A DNA stretch of 64,000 nucleotides from an uncultured Bacteroidota bacterium (GTDB taxonomy: Bacteria > Bacteroidota > Bacteroidia > AKYH767-A > 2013-40CM-41-45), in the NCBI GenBank assembly GCA_937871435.1, contig CALMQM010000102.1:1-64000 (forward strand), written 5' to 3'. The notes below the pieces were generated by a model that did no database searches, was not told where the DNA came from, and saw nothing but the letters and a program-made list of their open reading frames with translations. Made by a program: the position numbers and the translations under genes. Shown here one piece after another: positions 9,173-17,791 of the stretch (position 1 is the first letter of the stretch; each line of letters begins with the position of its first letter).

Positions 9173-10362
9173 TTTACAGGTAGAGTAAAAACATCCACAT
9201 GTTCTCCTTCACGAATCTGAATATGATCAGCAGGTAAATAAACCAACGCATTCGCTCTTGCAAAACTTTGAAGATTATCTGAATCCTGACCATCCAATAT
9301 TGACACTACATCATCTTGGATGTTCGCTTTGAGGAAAAGCGAACGTTCTCCCTTTCCCTGAAATGCCTGAAGTGATTTCAACCTACTGCTTTCTTTTCCC
9401 TGCAAAGTTTGGCCGCTCATTGCATTCAACGATGGCAATATATACTGATACATGCATACCAGTGCCGCTGCCGGATTACCTGGCACGGCGAAGATGAGTT
9501 TTGCTCCTTTCCAACCAACAAAAAATGGTTTACCGGGTTTTTGAGAAACTTTGTAAAATAGCTCCTTTACACCGAGCTCCTTCATCACTTCTTTTACAAA
9601 ATCATATTTGCCAACAGAAATTCCACCAGAGATAATCGCCACATCAGAATCACTCATAACTTTTTGCAAGCTCTGCAATACCTGCGCTTTTGTATCTCTG
9701 GATCTTTTTTTAATGCTAACCTCATAGCCGTTTTGTTGCAAAGCAGAACAAAGCATTTCCAGATTGCTCTCGTAAATTTGTCCGGGCTTAATTTTATTCC
9801 CGGGAGAAATCAATTCATTGCCGGTTACAAGAACTCCGGTTATCGGACGCTTGAATACTTTTACTTTTGTTCGGCCGATTGAACATAAAAAACCGATTGC
9901 AGCCGGAGTGAGCAAAATTCCCTTATTCAATGCAGTGGTTCCTTTTTTCAGCTGGTTTCCTTCCCTCCGGATATTTGCATTCTCCTGAATGTATTTGGAT
10001 GAAACGGCAATCTTTCCATCTTTCAGAGTCACATTCTCCTGCATAACCACACACATCGCGTTGGAAGGAACAGCAGCTCCGGTAAATATCCTTACCGCAG
10101 AATTATTTTTCATCCTGCCGATTGGAGAATCTCCGGCTTTTACTTCGTCTTGTAGACTAAAAAGAATCTCGCCTTCAACAGAACCGCTGCAGCAAATAGC
10201 ATATCCGTCAACAGCAGATTGATCAAAAAGCGGAAGGTTAACAGTAGTTTTTATATCTTCTGCAAGTACATAACCACAACTGTCCGTTACTTTCCTTTGA
10301 ACAGACACCGGTTTCTTAAGTGAACTTTTCAATCTTCTCTTTGCTTCTTCAACAGATATCAT
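9169..10362 (-). CDS. moeA: MoeA, molybdopterin molybdotransferase
   Basis: Inserts molybdate into adenylylated molybdopterin, releasing AMP. The 397-residue length is normal. Family segments seen: DQSAVDGYAI near residue 45, IFTGAAVPSNAMCVVMQE, REGNQLKKGT, TGNELISPGNKIKPGQIYESN, ISGGISVGKYDFVKEVM and the PGNPAAALVCMYQY segment. The C-terminal domain IV is present. Its ATG overlaps the stop of the upstream transporter gene, and its own stop overlaps the mobA start, each by 4 nt. Confidence 0.95.
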   Translation of the reverse strand: MISVEEAKRRLKSSLKKPVSVQRKVTDSCGYVLAEDIKTTVNLPLFDQSAVDGYAICCSGSVEGEILFSLQDEVKAGDSPIGRMKNNSAVRIFTGAAVPSNAMCVVMQENVTLKDGKIAVSSKYIQENANIRREGNQLKKGTTALNKGILLTPAAIGFLCSIGRTKVKVFKRPITGVLVTGNELISPGNKIKPGQIYESNLEMLCSALQQNGYEVSIKKRSRDTKAQVLQSLQKVMSDSDVAIISGGISVGKYDFVKEVMKELGVKELFYKVSQKPGKPFFVGWKGAKLIFAVPGNPAAALVCMYQYILPSLNAMSGQTLQGKESSRLKSLQAFQGKGERSLFLKANIQDDVVSILDGQDSDNLQSFARANALVYLPADHIQIREGEHVDVFTLPVN

Positions 10363-11090
10363 ATCATCAACAGTTTTCCTGCCGCAAAGATCAAAACCAC
10401 TGCAAGCAAATATTTCAATGCAACAGAATTAAATTTATGACTTCCCCAATAAGAACCCAACAAACCTCCGCTAACGCTTGCGAGTGCCCACCATACCATG
10501 TGATCGGGGAACACAATCCCTTTTGATACTAATCCGAAAATTCCGGAAATTGAATTGACCAGTATAAAAGGTGCAGACAAAGCTGCAGTTTGTTTAATAT
10601 CAGCCCATCGGAACAACAGTAGTACTGGTGACAATAAAATTCCGCCTCCTATACCAATCATACCGGATAAAAATCCGATTGCTCCACCAATACACAATGC
10701 ATAAACGAACGGCATTTTTCTGATTTCAGCACTCTCAGGTCGGTTGGTGAAACCGATAATTCTGAAAACAGAAACAAGCAAACATACCCCCAGTATGATT
10801 TTGAATAGCTGTGGAGATATGGTTACCAAAGCACCGAGAAATGCCAAAGGAACGGATAAGATAATCAGAGGAATAAAGATTTCTCTTTTAAAATATCCTC
10901 CCCTGTAGAATTGAATTGTTGCAATGCCCGACACAAGAACATTGAGAAACAATGCGGTTGGTTTGATAACCTCAGGAAGAAAATTAAGCAAAACCATTAA
11001 TGCGAGGTACCCGCTTGCACCACCATGACCTACAGTGGAATACACAAAGGCCACCAGGAAAAACAACAGGATGATCAGGCCAAAATCCAT
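10359..11090 (-). CDS. TauE/SafE (TSUP) family membrane transporter
   Basis: A 243-residue polytopic membrane protein with about seven or eight hydrophobic segments. The family's two-repeat hallmark is visible: STVGHGGASGYLALM near residues 18-33 and GFLSGMIGIGGGILLSPVLLL near 138-158. TSUP proteins move small sulfur-containing or organic anions such as sulfite or sulfoacetate; the substrate cannot be read from sequence. It is the first gene of the minus-strand cluster and overlaps moeA by 4 nt, so it is probably co-transcribed. In this setting it may handle sulfite, sulfate/molybdate-like oxyanions or formate, but that is inference. No modABC molybdate transporter is seen in the window. Confidence 0.85.
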   Translation of the reverse strand: MDFGLIILLFFLVAFVYSTVGHGGASGYLALMVLLNFLPEVIKPTALFLNVLVSGIATIQFYRGGYFKREIFIPLIILSVPLAFLGALVTISPQLFKIILGVCLLVSVFRIIGFTNRPESAEIRKMPFVYALCIGGAIGFLSGMIGIGGGILLSPVLLLFRWADIKQTAALSAPFILVNSISGIFGLVSKGIVFPDHMVWWALASVSGGLLGSYWGSHKFNSVALKYLLAVVLIFAAGKLLMI

Positions 11091-11279
11091 TCCACTAATT
11101 TAGGCAATAATGCTCAATAAAAATGTCATTTTATTTCACCACCTCCGGTTGCTTTTTATTCAATACTGGTACCGATAAATCAAAAATAATATTGGACAAT
11201 CCCGTGAATACTGAAAGAATCTAACAGATTAGGCGCTAAGTGTTAAAATTTTTATTTTCACCAACCCTAAATTAATCCT

Positions 11280-12407
11280 ATGAAAAAAGTTGTGGTACTC
11301 GGTGCAGGAAGAGTCGGCCAAACAATGGCTATTGATCTTTGTAATGAATACAAAGTTTGTTCTGTTGATGTGAGCGAAAAAATACTCGCAACACTTTCTG
11401 CAACCCATCCCATTCTAACAAAAACTGCTGATTTATCAAACGCACATGCAATTGAAAAAGCAATTGAAGATGCCGATTTGGTAATCGGTGCAGTTCCAGG
11501 ATTTATGGGATTTGAAATGGTGAAAACTGTTATCAATAGTGGGAAGAATATTGTCGACATTTCTTTTTTTAATGAAGATATTTTTTTGTTGGATGATGCC
11601 GCGAAGAAAAAGAATGTCGTCGCTGTGATGGATTGTGGTGTAGCACCGGGAATGGACAACATCATTCTTGGTTATCATAACAAGAGAATGAAGGTAGAAA
11701 AATTTGAATGCCTTGTTGGCGGCCTTCCTGTTGTGAGAACCTGGCCATACGAATACAAAGCACCTTTTTCTCCAATAGATGTCATCGCGGAATACACAAG
11801 ACCGGCACGATTTGTAAAAGATGGTGCACTGGTTACAAGACCTGCTCTCAGTGATCCGGAATTACTGGACTTTCCTCAAATAGGAACACTTGAAGCATTT
11901 AATACCGATGGCTTGCGAAGTCTGATCAGGACGATGAAGATCCCGGACATGATTGAAAGAACTCTCCGCTACCCCGGACATATTAATTACATGAGAGTAC
12001 TTCGTGAAAGTGGTTTTTTTAGTGAAGACCTCATCAACATTGACGGCCATCAAATAAGACCGATTGATGTAACATCCAAATTGCTTTTCCCGATGTGGAA
12101 ATTAAAAGAAGGAGAAGAAGAATTTACAATCATGCGCGTCACTGTAAGCGGAACTGAAAATGGTTCAGCAAAAACCTACACCTACGACCTACTCGATCGC
12201 TATGATTTGGCGACTAAAACACCTTCCATGTCCAGAACGACAGGATACACATGTACAGCCGTAGCGCGTCTTGTGTTGGAAAATATATACACCCGAATTG
12301 GCATCAGCCCACCTGAATTTGTTGGAGAAGATGAAAATTGTTTTTACTCTGTAATGAGAGATTTGTCGGAACGAAATGTGAAGTACAATCTGTCGGTTAC
12401 TTCCTGA
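11280..12407 (+). CDS. Saccharopine dehydrogenase-family oxidoreductase
   Basis: NAD(P)-dependent enzyme of lysine metabolism or a related amino-acid dehydrogenase, 375 residues. The N-terminus is a Rossmann fold with GAGRVG at residues 8-13. A central conserved stretch reads MDCGVAPGMDNIILG, and a saccharopine-dehydrogenase C-terminal domain follows with LRYPGHINYMRVLRESGFF. The family includes saccharopine reductase (L-glutamate-forming), lysine 6-dehydrogenase and carboxynorspermidine enzymes; the exact substrate is not resolved. It is single and divergent from the molybdenum cluster, with 189 nt between starts. An AT-rich TATTTTCA about 20 nt upstream of the ATG may be its -7 element. Confidence 0.8.
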   Translation: MKKVVVLGAGRVGQTMAIDLCNEYKVCSVDVSEKILATLSATHPILTKTADLSNAHAIEKAIEDADLVIGAVPGFMGFEMVKTVINSGKNIVDISFFNEDIFLLDDAAKKKNVVAVMDCGVAPGMDNIILGYHNKRMKVEKFECLVGGLPVVRTWPYEYKAPFSPIDVIAEYTRPARFVKDGALVTRPALSDPELLDFPQIGTLEAFNTDGLRSLIRTMKIPDMIERTLRYPGHINYMRVLRESGFFSEDLINIDGHQIRPIDVTSKLLFPMWKLKEGEEEFTIMRVTVSGTENGSAKTYTYDLLDRYDLATKTPSMSRTTGYTCTAVARLVLENIYTRIGISPPEFVGEDENCFYSVMRDLSERNVKYNLSVTS

Positions 12408-12463
12408 ATGGTAAAGGAAAGTGTGAGCGGAAATTTATGGAAGTGAAAGAGAATGAAGGAAGG

Positions 12464-12542
12464 AACAGAATCAGAATCAGAATCAGAAACAGAAACAGAA
12501 ACAGAAACAGAAACAGTATTAGAAACAGAATCAGAAACAGAG
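12464..12542. repeat. Hexamer microsatellite (AGAAAC/AGAATC)n
   Basis: About thirteen tandem 6-bp units alternating between AGAATC and AGAAAC, with one AGTATT and a degenerate last unit. It lies 57 nt after the saccharopine dehydrogenase-like stop and 49 nt before the 3' end of the tRNA-Arg gene. The short reading frames crossing it (RIRIRN-type peptides) are repeat artefacts. Confidence 0.9.
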
Positions 12543-12591
12543 CGAGTGAACAGTTTGGATATAGCCAGCTTGTTCATATGTTTGAATTAAG

Positions 12592-12663
12592 TAGTCCCGG
12601 GCAGAATCGAACTGCCATCAAGAGTTTAGGAAACTCCTATTCTATCCGTTGAACTACGGGACC
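12592..12663 (-). tRNA. tRNA-Arg (anticodon CCT)
   Basis: On the minus strand the sequence begins GGTCCCGTAGTTCAACGGAT and folds as a full cloverleaf. The acceptor stem GGTCCCG pairs with CGGGACT (one G-U). The anticodon stem GGAGT/ACTCT encloses loop TTCCTAA, giving anticodon CCT. The T-stem GGCAG/CTGCC encloses TTCGATT. The discriminator is A and CCA is not encoded. It reads AGG codons. No clear terminator is seen downstream; the hexamer repeat lies there instead. Confidence 0.95.
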
Positions 12664-12816
12664 AAAAGGAGTGCGAAAATATCCTTTCCTTTCGATTTTT
12701 AAAAGGTTTGGTTAATTATCAAAGAAATCAGCTATTTCAGTGAATGTGTAATTTGCCTATTATCAGGTAGAACTGCATGAAAAAACTATTTTCTTTGCGA
12801 ATTGTTTTCCAATCAT

Positions 12817-13224
12817 ATGTCCAGCGAAAATCCTTCCTCACATTACAAACCCGGCTCTTGCAATATCGGTCAGAAGGAACTCGCTGTAAGAAAGAAATTC
12901 CTTTCCGTTTTCCTGCCCATCACACTTTTTCTTTCCTTCGGCGCTTTTTATTGGGATACTTGCCTCACACTCTGGATTTGTTTGCTTGGTTCTGCATTTT
13001 GCACAATCGTACTCTTCCTTGAAATAAAATTTAAATTCTGTATCCTCTTCGGAATTTTCAGTCTGTATAATTTTGATCGACTGGGCACACTCCACGAATC
13101 AAAAAAAGCTGTTGATCAAAGTAAAGACCGAAAACGTGTTTTAGAAATTTGTATCCAATCAATGCTGTTTGCTCTCATTTATTCTATCGGAATTCATCTC
13201 CTCGCTTCTTTTGTTCACTCCTGA
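12817..13224 (+). CDS. Hypothetical membrane protein, 135 residues
   Basis: I do not recognise this family. From ATG 12817 (a TTG at 12802 is also in frame) the protein has a short polar N-terminus of ~25 residues. Hydrophobic segments follow around residues 28-50 (FLSVFLPITLFLSFGAFYW), 52-70, 72-85, and at the C-terminus (MLFALIYSIGIHLLASFV). A charged stretch with HESKKAVDQSKDRKR lies between. It therefore looks like a small integral membrane protein with four helices. It stands alone between tRNA-Arg and the convergent ligase gene, whose stop is 3 nt away. Coding is supported by length and hydrophobic pattern only. Confidence 0.55.
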   Translation: MSSENPSSHYKPGSCNIGQKELAVRKKFLSVFLPITLFLSFGAFYWDTCLTLWICLLGSAFCTIVLFLEIKFKFCILFGIFSLYNFDRLGTLHESKKAVDQSKDRKRVLEICIQSMLFALIYSIGIHLLASFVHS

Positions 13225-13227
13225 TCG

Positions 13228-15315
13228 TCAATGTTCCGATCGAATGTATGCATCATACATACTGTGATTAAACTCCGATCCGCTTTTCTGTCCGTCTTTA
13301 AAAGTATGAATCAACAAACTATCATTGGCAATATAATTCAGATAGCCCAACCTTGCATCTGCAACAGAGAATCGTATACTGTCTTTCGCCGCAACGGAAT
13401 AAAGAATTGCCGGTAAAAATGTTTTGTAATTCTTCGCATCCCGGAAGGACAATTTTTTATCCGGTATTTTACGGATAGTTGCCAAAGCTGAATCCGGCTG
13501 ATGAATATTAAAATACGCCGCGCTCAGATTTAACAACCCTTCAATAAACTGCGGAGTAATCTGCAAGCCTGCCTTGTAATGTGCAATCGCTTCATCAGAC
13601 ATTCCACTCTGCTCATACGTAGTTGCCAAATCATTGAGTACCCTCAAATGATAAGGGTTGATTCTTTCGGCGGCTTCAAATGCATTTTTTGCTCCCGCTA
13701 AATTCCCTGAATAAAAACATGCCATCCCATTGTACCAGATCACAGGTGTAGTGGTGCCATCCAATTGAAAGAACCAATTTCTGGCCATGTTCGCCTCACG
13801 GTTCATCGCATTGAAATTTTTCCTGAACTGATAATATTGGGCCTGCTTTAAATGTATTTCTCCGCTGAACCAAAATAATGAAGCAATAGTGCTACACGTT
13901 GCCAACAGAAACATCACTGAATAAAATATCCTCATCTTCCATTTCTCCCACTCAATACTTACGAGCGCAGAATTTTTATGTGAAAATATGAGCGCAGTCC
14001 AGCACATCAACAATAACATCACATAATATCTTGATCGTGGGTAGCCAAAAAATGACAAGACAGCAAATCCTGAAATTGCCATTGCGGATAACAACAAGAA
14101 AAACCTGTCGTCCTTGTTTTCACAGGTTTTCAGAGATCTGAGAATTTGCCGCAAGAGCAAAACAAAAAAGCCCACATAGAGTAGTAAGCCGGGAATTCCC
14201 TGCTCTGACCAAACCAACAAATAATCATTATGCGGATGCTCAAAATGAACCACTCCGGTGTTCAGAAAATCTGTGCCTCCTACTCCATATTTCACTTGTA
14301 GAATTTTCCAGTTGTTTAAGCCTGCTCCTATAACAGGATTTTCCCTGATCAACCGAAAACTGTTTTTCCAGATTAAAATACGTTCAAACACACTGTTATT
14401 ATTCTGATTGGAAGTTGAACTGAATGTTTCCGGATGTGACCAGTACATTCTTGCAGCATCAATTTTCCTGGAAAGAGTCGCAGTATTACTGGAATTAAAA
14501 TACAGGAACAATACACCTCCCAAAATGACAACTGATATCAATCCAATAATCAAACGCTTTTTACTCCGAGCAGTTGTTCGGGAGCTTTTGTTAGAAGAAA
14601 CACTGTATCGGGACAAAATCAGCAGCACTATAAAACCCACTATTACCGCCAGCCAGCTCGAAATAGTTTGCAACAGGATGATCCATACCAGGCAAATAAA
14701 TACACCTGTCCAGGCGAGAATCATCCACTTCCTGTTTTTCTCTCTGATGTTAATAAGCTGAAGAGGCAACAAAAGCGTTATCACTTCAGCAAAAAAATTC
14801 TTATTGGAAAGAGAAGAACTGATATTCAGATCAATCACAATTGGTGTTCCTTTCCTGAAATAATCAACCACTAACGGAAACAGCTGCTTAGCTCCATAAA
14901 ATGTAAAAATCATTAATGCGAGAAAACCCGCACGTGAAATCCATTGCCAGGAATTTGGTTTGTTCTGAACCAATACAAAACACAACAGAAGAAACAACCA
15001 AATGGAAGTCATCCTCAACCATTCCTGCGTTGCATCCCCGGTATTGATAGATGAGTTTATGGATATCAGCATCCACACCTGGTGAATAAGAATAAACCAA
15101 AACAGAATATTCGGAAGTCTGACAGTAACATTATCTCTGCCCGGAAACAACAGGAAGGAAAAGGAAAATAACGCCAATGTGAGTGAAGTGAAAAAGTAAC
15201 GGGGAACAAGAACCGGATCCTGGGTGATACGAAAATTCACCAACGGCAAAACAAGAAAAAAGACAGCCAGAAACAAAAGAAAACGGTAATCTCCGATCTT
15301 TTTAGTCATTGCCAT
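13228..15315 (-). CDS. O-antigen ligase/polymerase-like membrane protein with C-terminal TPRs
   Basis: A 695-residue protein. The first ~480 residues carry about twelve hydrophobic helices. The Wzy/WaaL-type periplasmic loop includes GAGLNNWKI and then HFEHPHNDYLLVWSEQG near residues 356-371, the hallmark of O-antigen ligase and related polymerases. Residues from about 500 on are soluble, with TPR-like helices (AKNAFEAAERINPYHLRVLNDL, then SDEAIAHYKAGLQITPQF). The likely role is polymerising or transferring envelope polysaccharide. It diverges from a Wzz-like gene, which supports a glycan-chain function. Start is ATG 15315 or the in-frame ATG 15309. Confidence 0.8.
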   Translation of the reverse strand: MAMTKKIGDYRFLLFLAVFFLVLPLVNFRITQDPVLVPRYFFTSLTLALFSFSFLLFPGRDNVTVRLPNILFWFILIHQVWMLISINSSINTGDATQEWLRMTSIWLFLLLCFVLVQNKPNSWQWISRAGFLALMIFTFYGAKQLFPLVVDYFRKGTPIVIDLNISSSLSNKNFFAEVITLLLPLQLINIREKNRKWMILAWTGVFICLVWIILLQTISSWLAVIVGFIVLLILSRYSVSSNKSSRTTARSKKRLIIGLISVVILGGVLFLYFNSSNTATLSRKIDAARMYWSHPETFSSTSNQNNNSVFERILIWKNSFRLIRENPVIGAGLNNWKILQVKYGVGGTDFLNTGVVHFEHPHNDYLLVWSEQGIPGLLLYVGFFVLLLRQILRSLKTCENKDDRFFLLLSAMAISGFAVLSFFGYPRSRYYVMLLLMCWTALIFSHKNSALVSIEWEKWKMRIFYSVMFLLATCSTIASLFWFSGEIHLKQAQYYQFRKNFNAMNREANMARNWFFQLDGTTTPVIWYNGMACFYSGNLAGAKNAFEAAERINPYHLRVLNDLATTYEQSGMSDEAIAHYKAGLQITPQFIEGLLNLSAAYFNIHQPDSALATIRKIPDKKLSFRDAKNYKTFLPAILYSVAAKDSIRFSVADARLGYLNYIANDSLLIHTFKDGQKSGSEFNHSMYDAYIRSEH

Positions 15316-15364
15316 ATTCGATTACACCAATTTGAATGCAGTTTACAAAATAATTGAAAATCGC

Positions 15365-16381
15365 ATGGAAAATTTTCTTAAAATTACCCGATCACCTGAT
15401 TCTATGGAGACCCTGCAAAACGATACCGCTCAAATCAAAGCAAGAAATGTAAGCACCCACGACTTACTTCATGCAATCAGTAAATTAAAATGGTTGATTC
15501 TGATTTTTTCAATCGCTTTCGGATTTTTTTCATTCTGGTTTGTCAAAACAAGAGTTCTTACCTATACTTCCTTTGCATCCTTTTATATCACTGACAATGC
15601 TTCCACTTCACTCACTGTCCCCAATGTAGACACCAAAACGCTTGATGGTCTGCTGACAGGCGAAAACTTCAACCGTATTTACCAACTCTTTCTCAGTACC
15701 AGGACTCAAAATTATCTCATCAGAAAATTTCATCTGATGGAACATTATCATATAGATAGTACGAAGGAATTCAGTCACGAAAGGGTTGTAAATAAACTCA
15801 AGAAAAATATTGAAATAAAAAAATCACCGTTCAATCTCGTTACAATAACCGTGAGTGACGAGTACCGCTATCTCGCAGCTGAAATGGCCAATGAAATAAT
15901 TTCTTTCGTTGATAAGCTGAACAAAGAAATTCTCATTGAAACACTGCAGAGAAAAATCTCCATCTACAAAGGACTGATTACAGAAATTCAGAAGACAAAT
16001 CTTCAGCGAACAAAGGAAATTGAAAATATCCTCCACAACATGAATGTGGCCTATGCCGAATCCGAGAACAAAAAACAAACCACTTCCACTTTGCTTGAAC
16101 TGCAACAGAGAATGAGTGGAATTATCAGTGAAATTGAACAATCCAATACTGAGCTCTCACGAATTCAACGTTACAATTTGCTTTCCATGCAAATGTTGAA
16201 GCAGAAAAACATCGCCACCATGGTGATGATTCAGTATGCTACACCGAGTTCCAACTCTCTCAATCCGCAAGCTTTGCTCGTTACAATGGTACTTCTCCTG
16301 CTCCTGATGACTTTCTTTATTTTACTTTTGTACTGGAAATTGAGATATGGAGTGTATTTCCGTCTCTTCATAAGAAGGTGA
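15365..16381 (+). CDS. Wzz-like polysaccharide chain-length/coupling protein
   Basis: Seen: an N-terminal membrane helix (KLKWLILIFSIAFGFFSFWF), a long periplasmic region with coiled-coil stretches (ISIYKGLITEIQKTNLQRTKEIE), and a C-terminal membrane helix (ALLVTMVLLLLLMTFFILLLY). This topology is that of Wzz/PCP proteins that set polysaccharide chain length. No kinase domain is attached. The frame opens with TTG at 15332; ATG 15365 or 15404 are the credible starts, given that the divergent gene begins at 15315. It pairs with the O-antigen ligase-like gene and precedes ispD by 26 nt. Sequence similarity to Wzz is weak, so the call rests on topology and context. Confidence 0.68.
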   Translation: MENFLKITRSPDSMETLQNDTAQIKARNVSTHDLLHAISKLKWLILIFSIAFGFFSFWFVKTRVLTYTSFASFYITDNASTSLTVPNVDTKTLDGLLTGENFNRIYQLFLSTRTQNYLIRKFHLMEHYHIDSTKEFSHERVVNKLKKNIEIKKSPFNLVTITVSDEYRYLAAEMANEIISFVDKLNKEILIETLQRKISIYKGLITEIQKTNLQRTKEIENILHNMNVAYAESENKKQTTSTLLELQQRMSGIISEIEQSNTELSRIQRYNLLSMQMLKQKNIATMVMIQYATPSSNSLNPQALLVTMVLLLLLMTFFILLLYWKLRYGVYFRLFIRR

Positions 16382-16407
16382 GTGTATATCATTAAATCCG
16401 AATCTTA

Positions 16408-17097
16408 ATGTTAATCAGGTATTGTATTGTTGTCGCCGGAGGAAGCGGGAGCAGGATGAAATCCGATATCCCAAAACAATTTTTAGAGATTGGTAAAAAA
16501 CCAGTCCTGTTACTTACCCTGGAACATATCAGAGCCTACGATCCTGATGTCAGAATTATTCTGGTATTACCGGATGATCAAAAGGATCGTTGGGAAAAAA
16601 TTAAAGGGAATATCCACTTTTCACACCCGATTCAGACTGTATCTGGCGGACTTACAAGGTTTCAATCAGTGAAAAACGGTCTTCAATTGGTGCCGGAAAA
16701 TTGCCTCGTAGCTATTCATGATGCTGTGCGACCTTTTGCTTCTCCTTCACTCTTCGCGAGATGTTTTGAAGAAGCTGAAAAATTCGGAAACGCGATTCCG
16801 ACATGGCAGGTATTCGAATCCTTACGCAGAATCTCAAACAATTCCTCCACTCAGGTGGATCGTTCCGAATATCTGTTGGTACAAACCCCACAATGTTTTC
16901 AATCATCTCTTCTAAAAAAAGCTTTTTTACAAACCGAAGATCCTTCCTTTACAGATGATGCCTCTGTACTGGAGAAAAGTGGCGAGACTATTCATCTTAC
17001 CACAGGTGAAAAGTGGAATATTAAAATTACACATCCTGAAGACATGCTTATCGCCCCTGGTTTATTGTCTTTAGATACGACCCGAGTAACCAAATGA
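16408..17097 (+). CDS. ispD: IspD, 2-C-methyl-D-erythritol 4-phosphate cytidylyltransferase
   Basis: Third step of the MEP isoprenoid pathway: couples CTP to methylerythritol phosphate. The 229 residues contain the CTP-binding signature VVAGGSGSRMKSDIPKQF (R16 and K23 are the expected catalytic residues), AIHDAVRPF and TDDASVLE near the C-terminus. All are diagnostic of IspD. The related TarI/CDP-ribitol cytidylyltransferases share the fold, but motif spacing favours IspD. The downstream neighbour is convergent. Confidence 0.93.
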   Translation: MLIRYCIVVAGGSGSRMKSDIPKQFLEIGKKPVLLLTLEHIRAYDPDVRIILVLPDDQKDRWEKIKGNIHFSHPIQTVSGGLTRFQSVKNGLQLVPENCLVAIHDAVRPFASPSLFARCFEEAEKFGNAIPTWQVFESLRRISNNSSTQVDRSEYLLVQTPQCFQSSLLKKAFLQTEDPSFTDDASVLEKSGETIHLTTGEKWNIKITHPEDMLIAPGLLSLDTTRVTK

Positions 17098-17111
17098 ATA
17101 GTGTATGAACA

Positions 17112-17138
17112 TAAAAAAAGCCTGACTAATTCAGGCTT
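17112..17138 (-). terminator. Intrinsic terminator of the DUF4468 gene
   Basis: Stem AAGCCTGA/TCAGGCTT (17118-17125 and 17131-17138) with a 5-nt loop. On the minus strand it is followed by a run of seven T. It lies 20 nt past the minus-strand stop at 17158 and also separates the convergent ispD. Confidence 0.85.
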
Positions 17139-17157
17139 GTATGTCAATGATTTCTTT

Positions 17158-17727
17158 TTACCAGCTGTCCTTGTCCTTCACCGGCTTTTCTTTCATCACA
17201 CCGTTCTTCAGACTGGTAATCGTCTCCTTCGTATAAGTATCCAGTTGTAATAAATATTCATTGTATACAGGAGTGTACAGCTGAGCTTTTGTATCCATCC
17301 ACTTTTCGCATGCGTAGTAAGATTGCTGCTTCCAGTTATAGGCAGTAAATTCATATTTAAATCTTCCGTCTTTCGCTGCCACCGTCAGGGTGTATTGTAT
17401 AAGACCTGCATCTGTTTTTGTTCCTTCTTTATCTGCCGGATTGTAGATCTTAAATCTTGGCTTGCCCACAACTCTGAATTTGATGGAATCATTCTCACGG
17501 ATTACTTCTGTCGGATTTTTAAAGTAAGTTTTGAACCAGGCCTGAATCCGGGAATAAAGTATCTCCGCTTTCAGATCTTTGACTTCGACCACTTCTTCAT
17601 ATGTGATCAACCGTGTAATACTGTCAACTGGCATTGCAGGCATTGGCGTTGCGACAGTTTTTTGGGCGTAAGAACGAAATACAGTAAGCGTCATGACCAG
17701 CATGACCACAGACAATTTTCTCATCAT
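17158..17727 (-). CDS. DUF4468-like exported protein
   Basis: A 189-residue protein with a Sec signal peptide (RKLSVVMLVMTLTVFRSYAQ). The mature part has the pattern of DUF4468 (a TBP-like fold found in Bacteroidota periplasmic proteins): AEILYSRIQAWFKTYFKNPTEVI, then IKFRVVGKPRFKIYN and YTLTVAAKDGRFKYEFTAYNW. The molecular function is unknown. It is a single gene between convergent ispD and the upstream carboxypeptidase (64-nt gap) with its own terminator. Start ATG 17727 or 17724. Confidence 0.7.
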   Translation of the reverse strand: MMRKLSVVMLVMTLTVFRSYAQKTVATPMPAMPVDSITRLITYEEVVEVKDLKAEILYSRIQAWFKTYFKNPTEVIRENDSIKFRVVGKPRFKIYNPADKEGTKTDAGLIQYTLTVAAKDGRFKYEFTAYNWKQQSYYACEKWMDTKAQLYTPVYNEYLLQLDTYTKETITSLKNGVMKEKPVKDKDSW

Positions 17728-17791
17728 GGTTTTTAATTTAAGCTGTAAAAATAAGAGAAAATTGGAATCGAAATCCGTATGGAAATTCTAA

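Noticed and set aside
11091-11279. Molybdenum-cofactor riboswitch ahead of the minus-strand cluster
   Set aside because: The upstream region is only 189 nt, AT-rich, and shows no extended multistem structure like the known Moco element.
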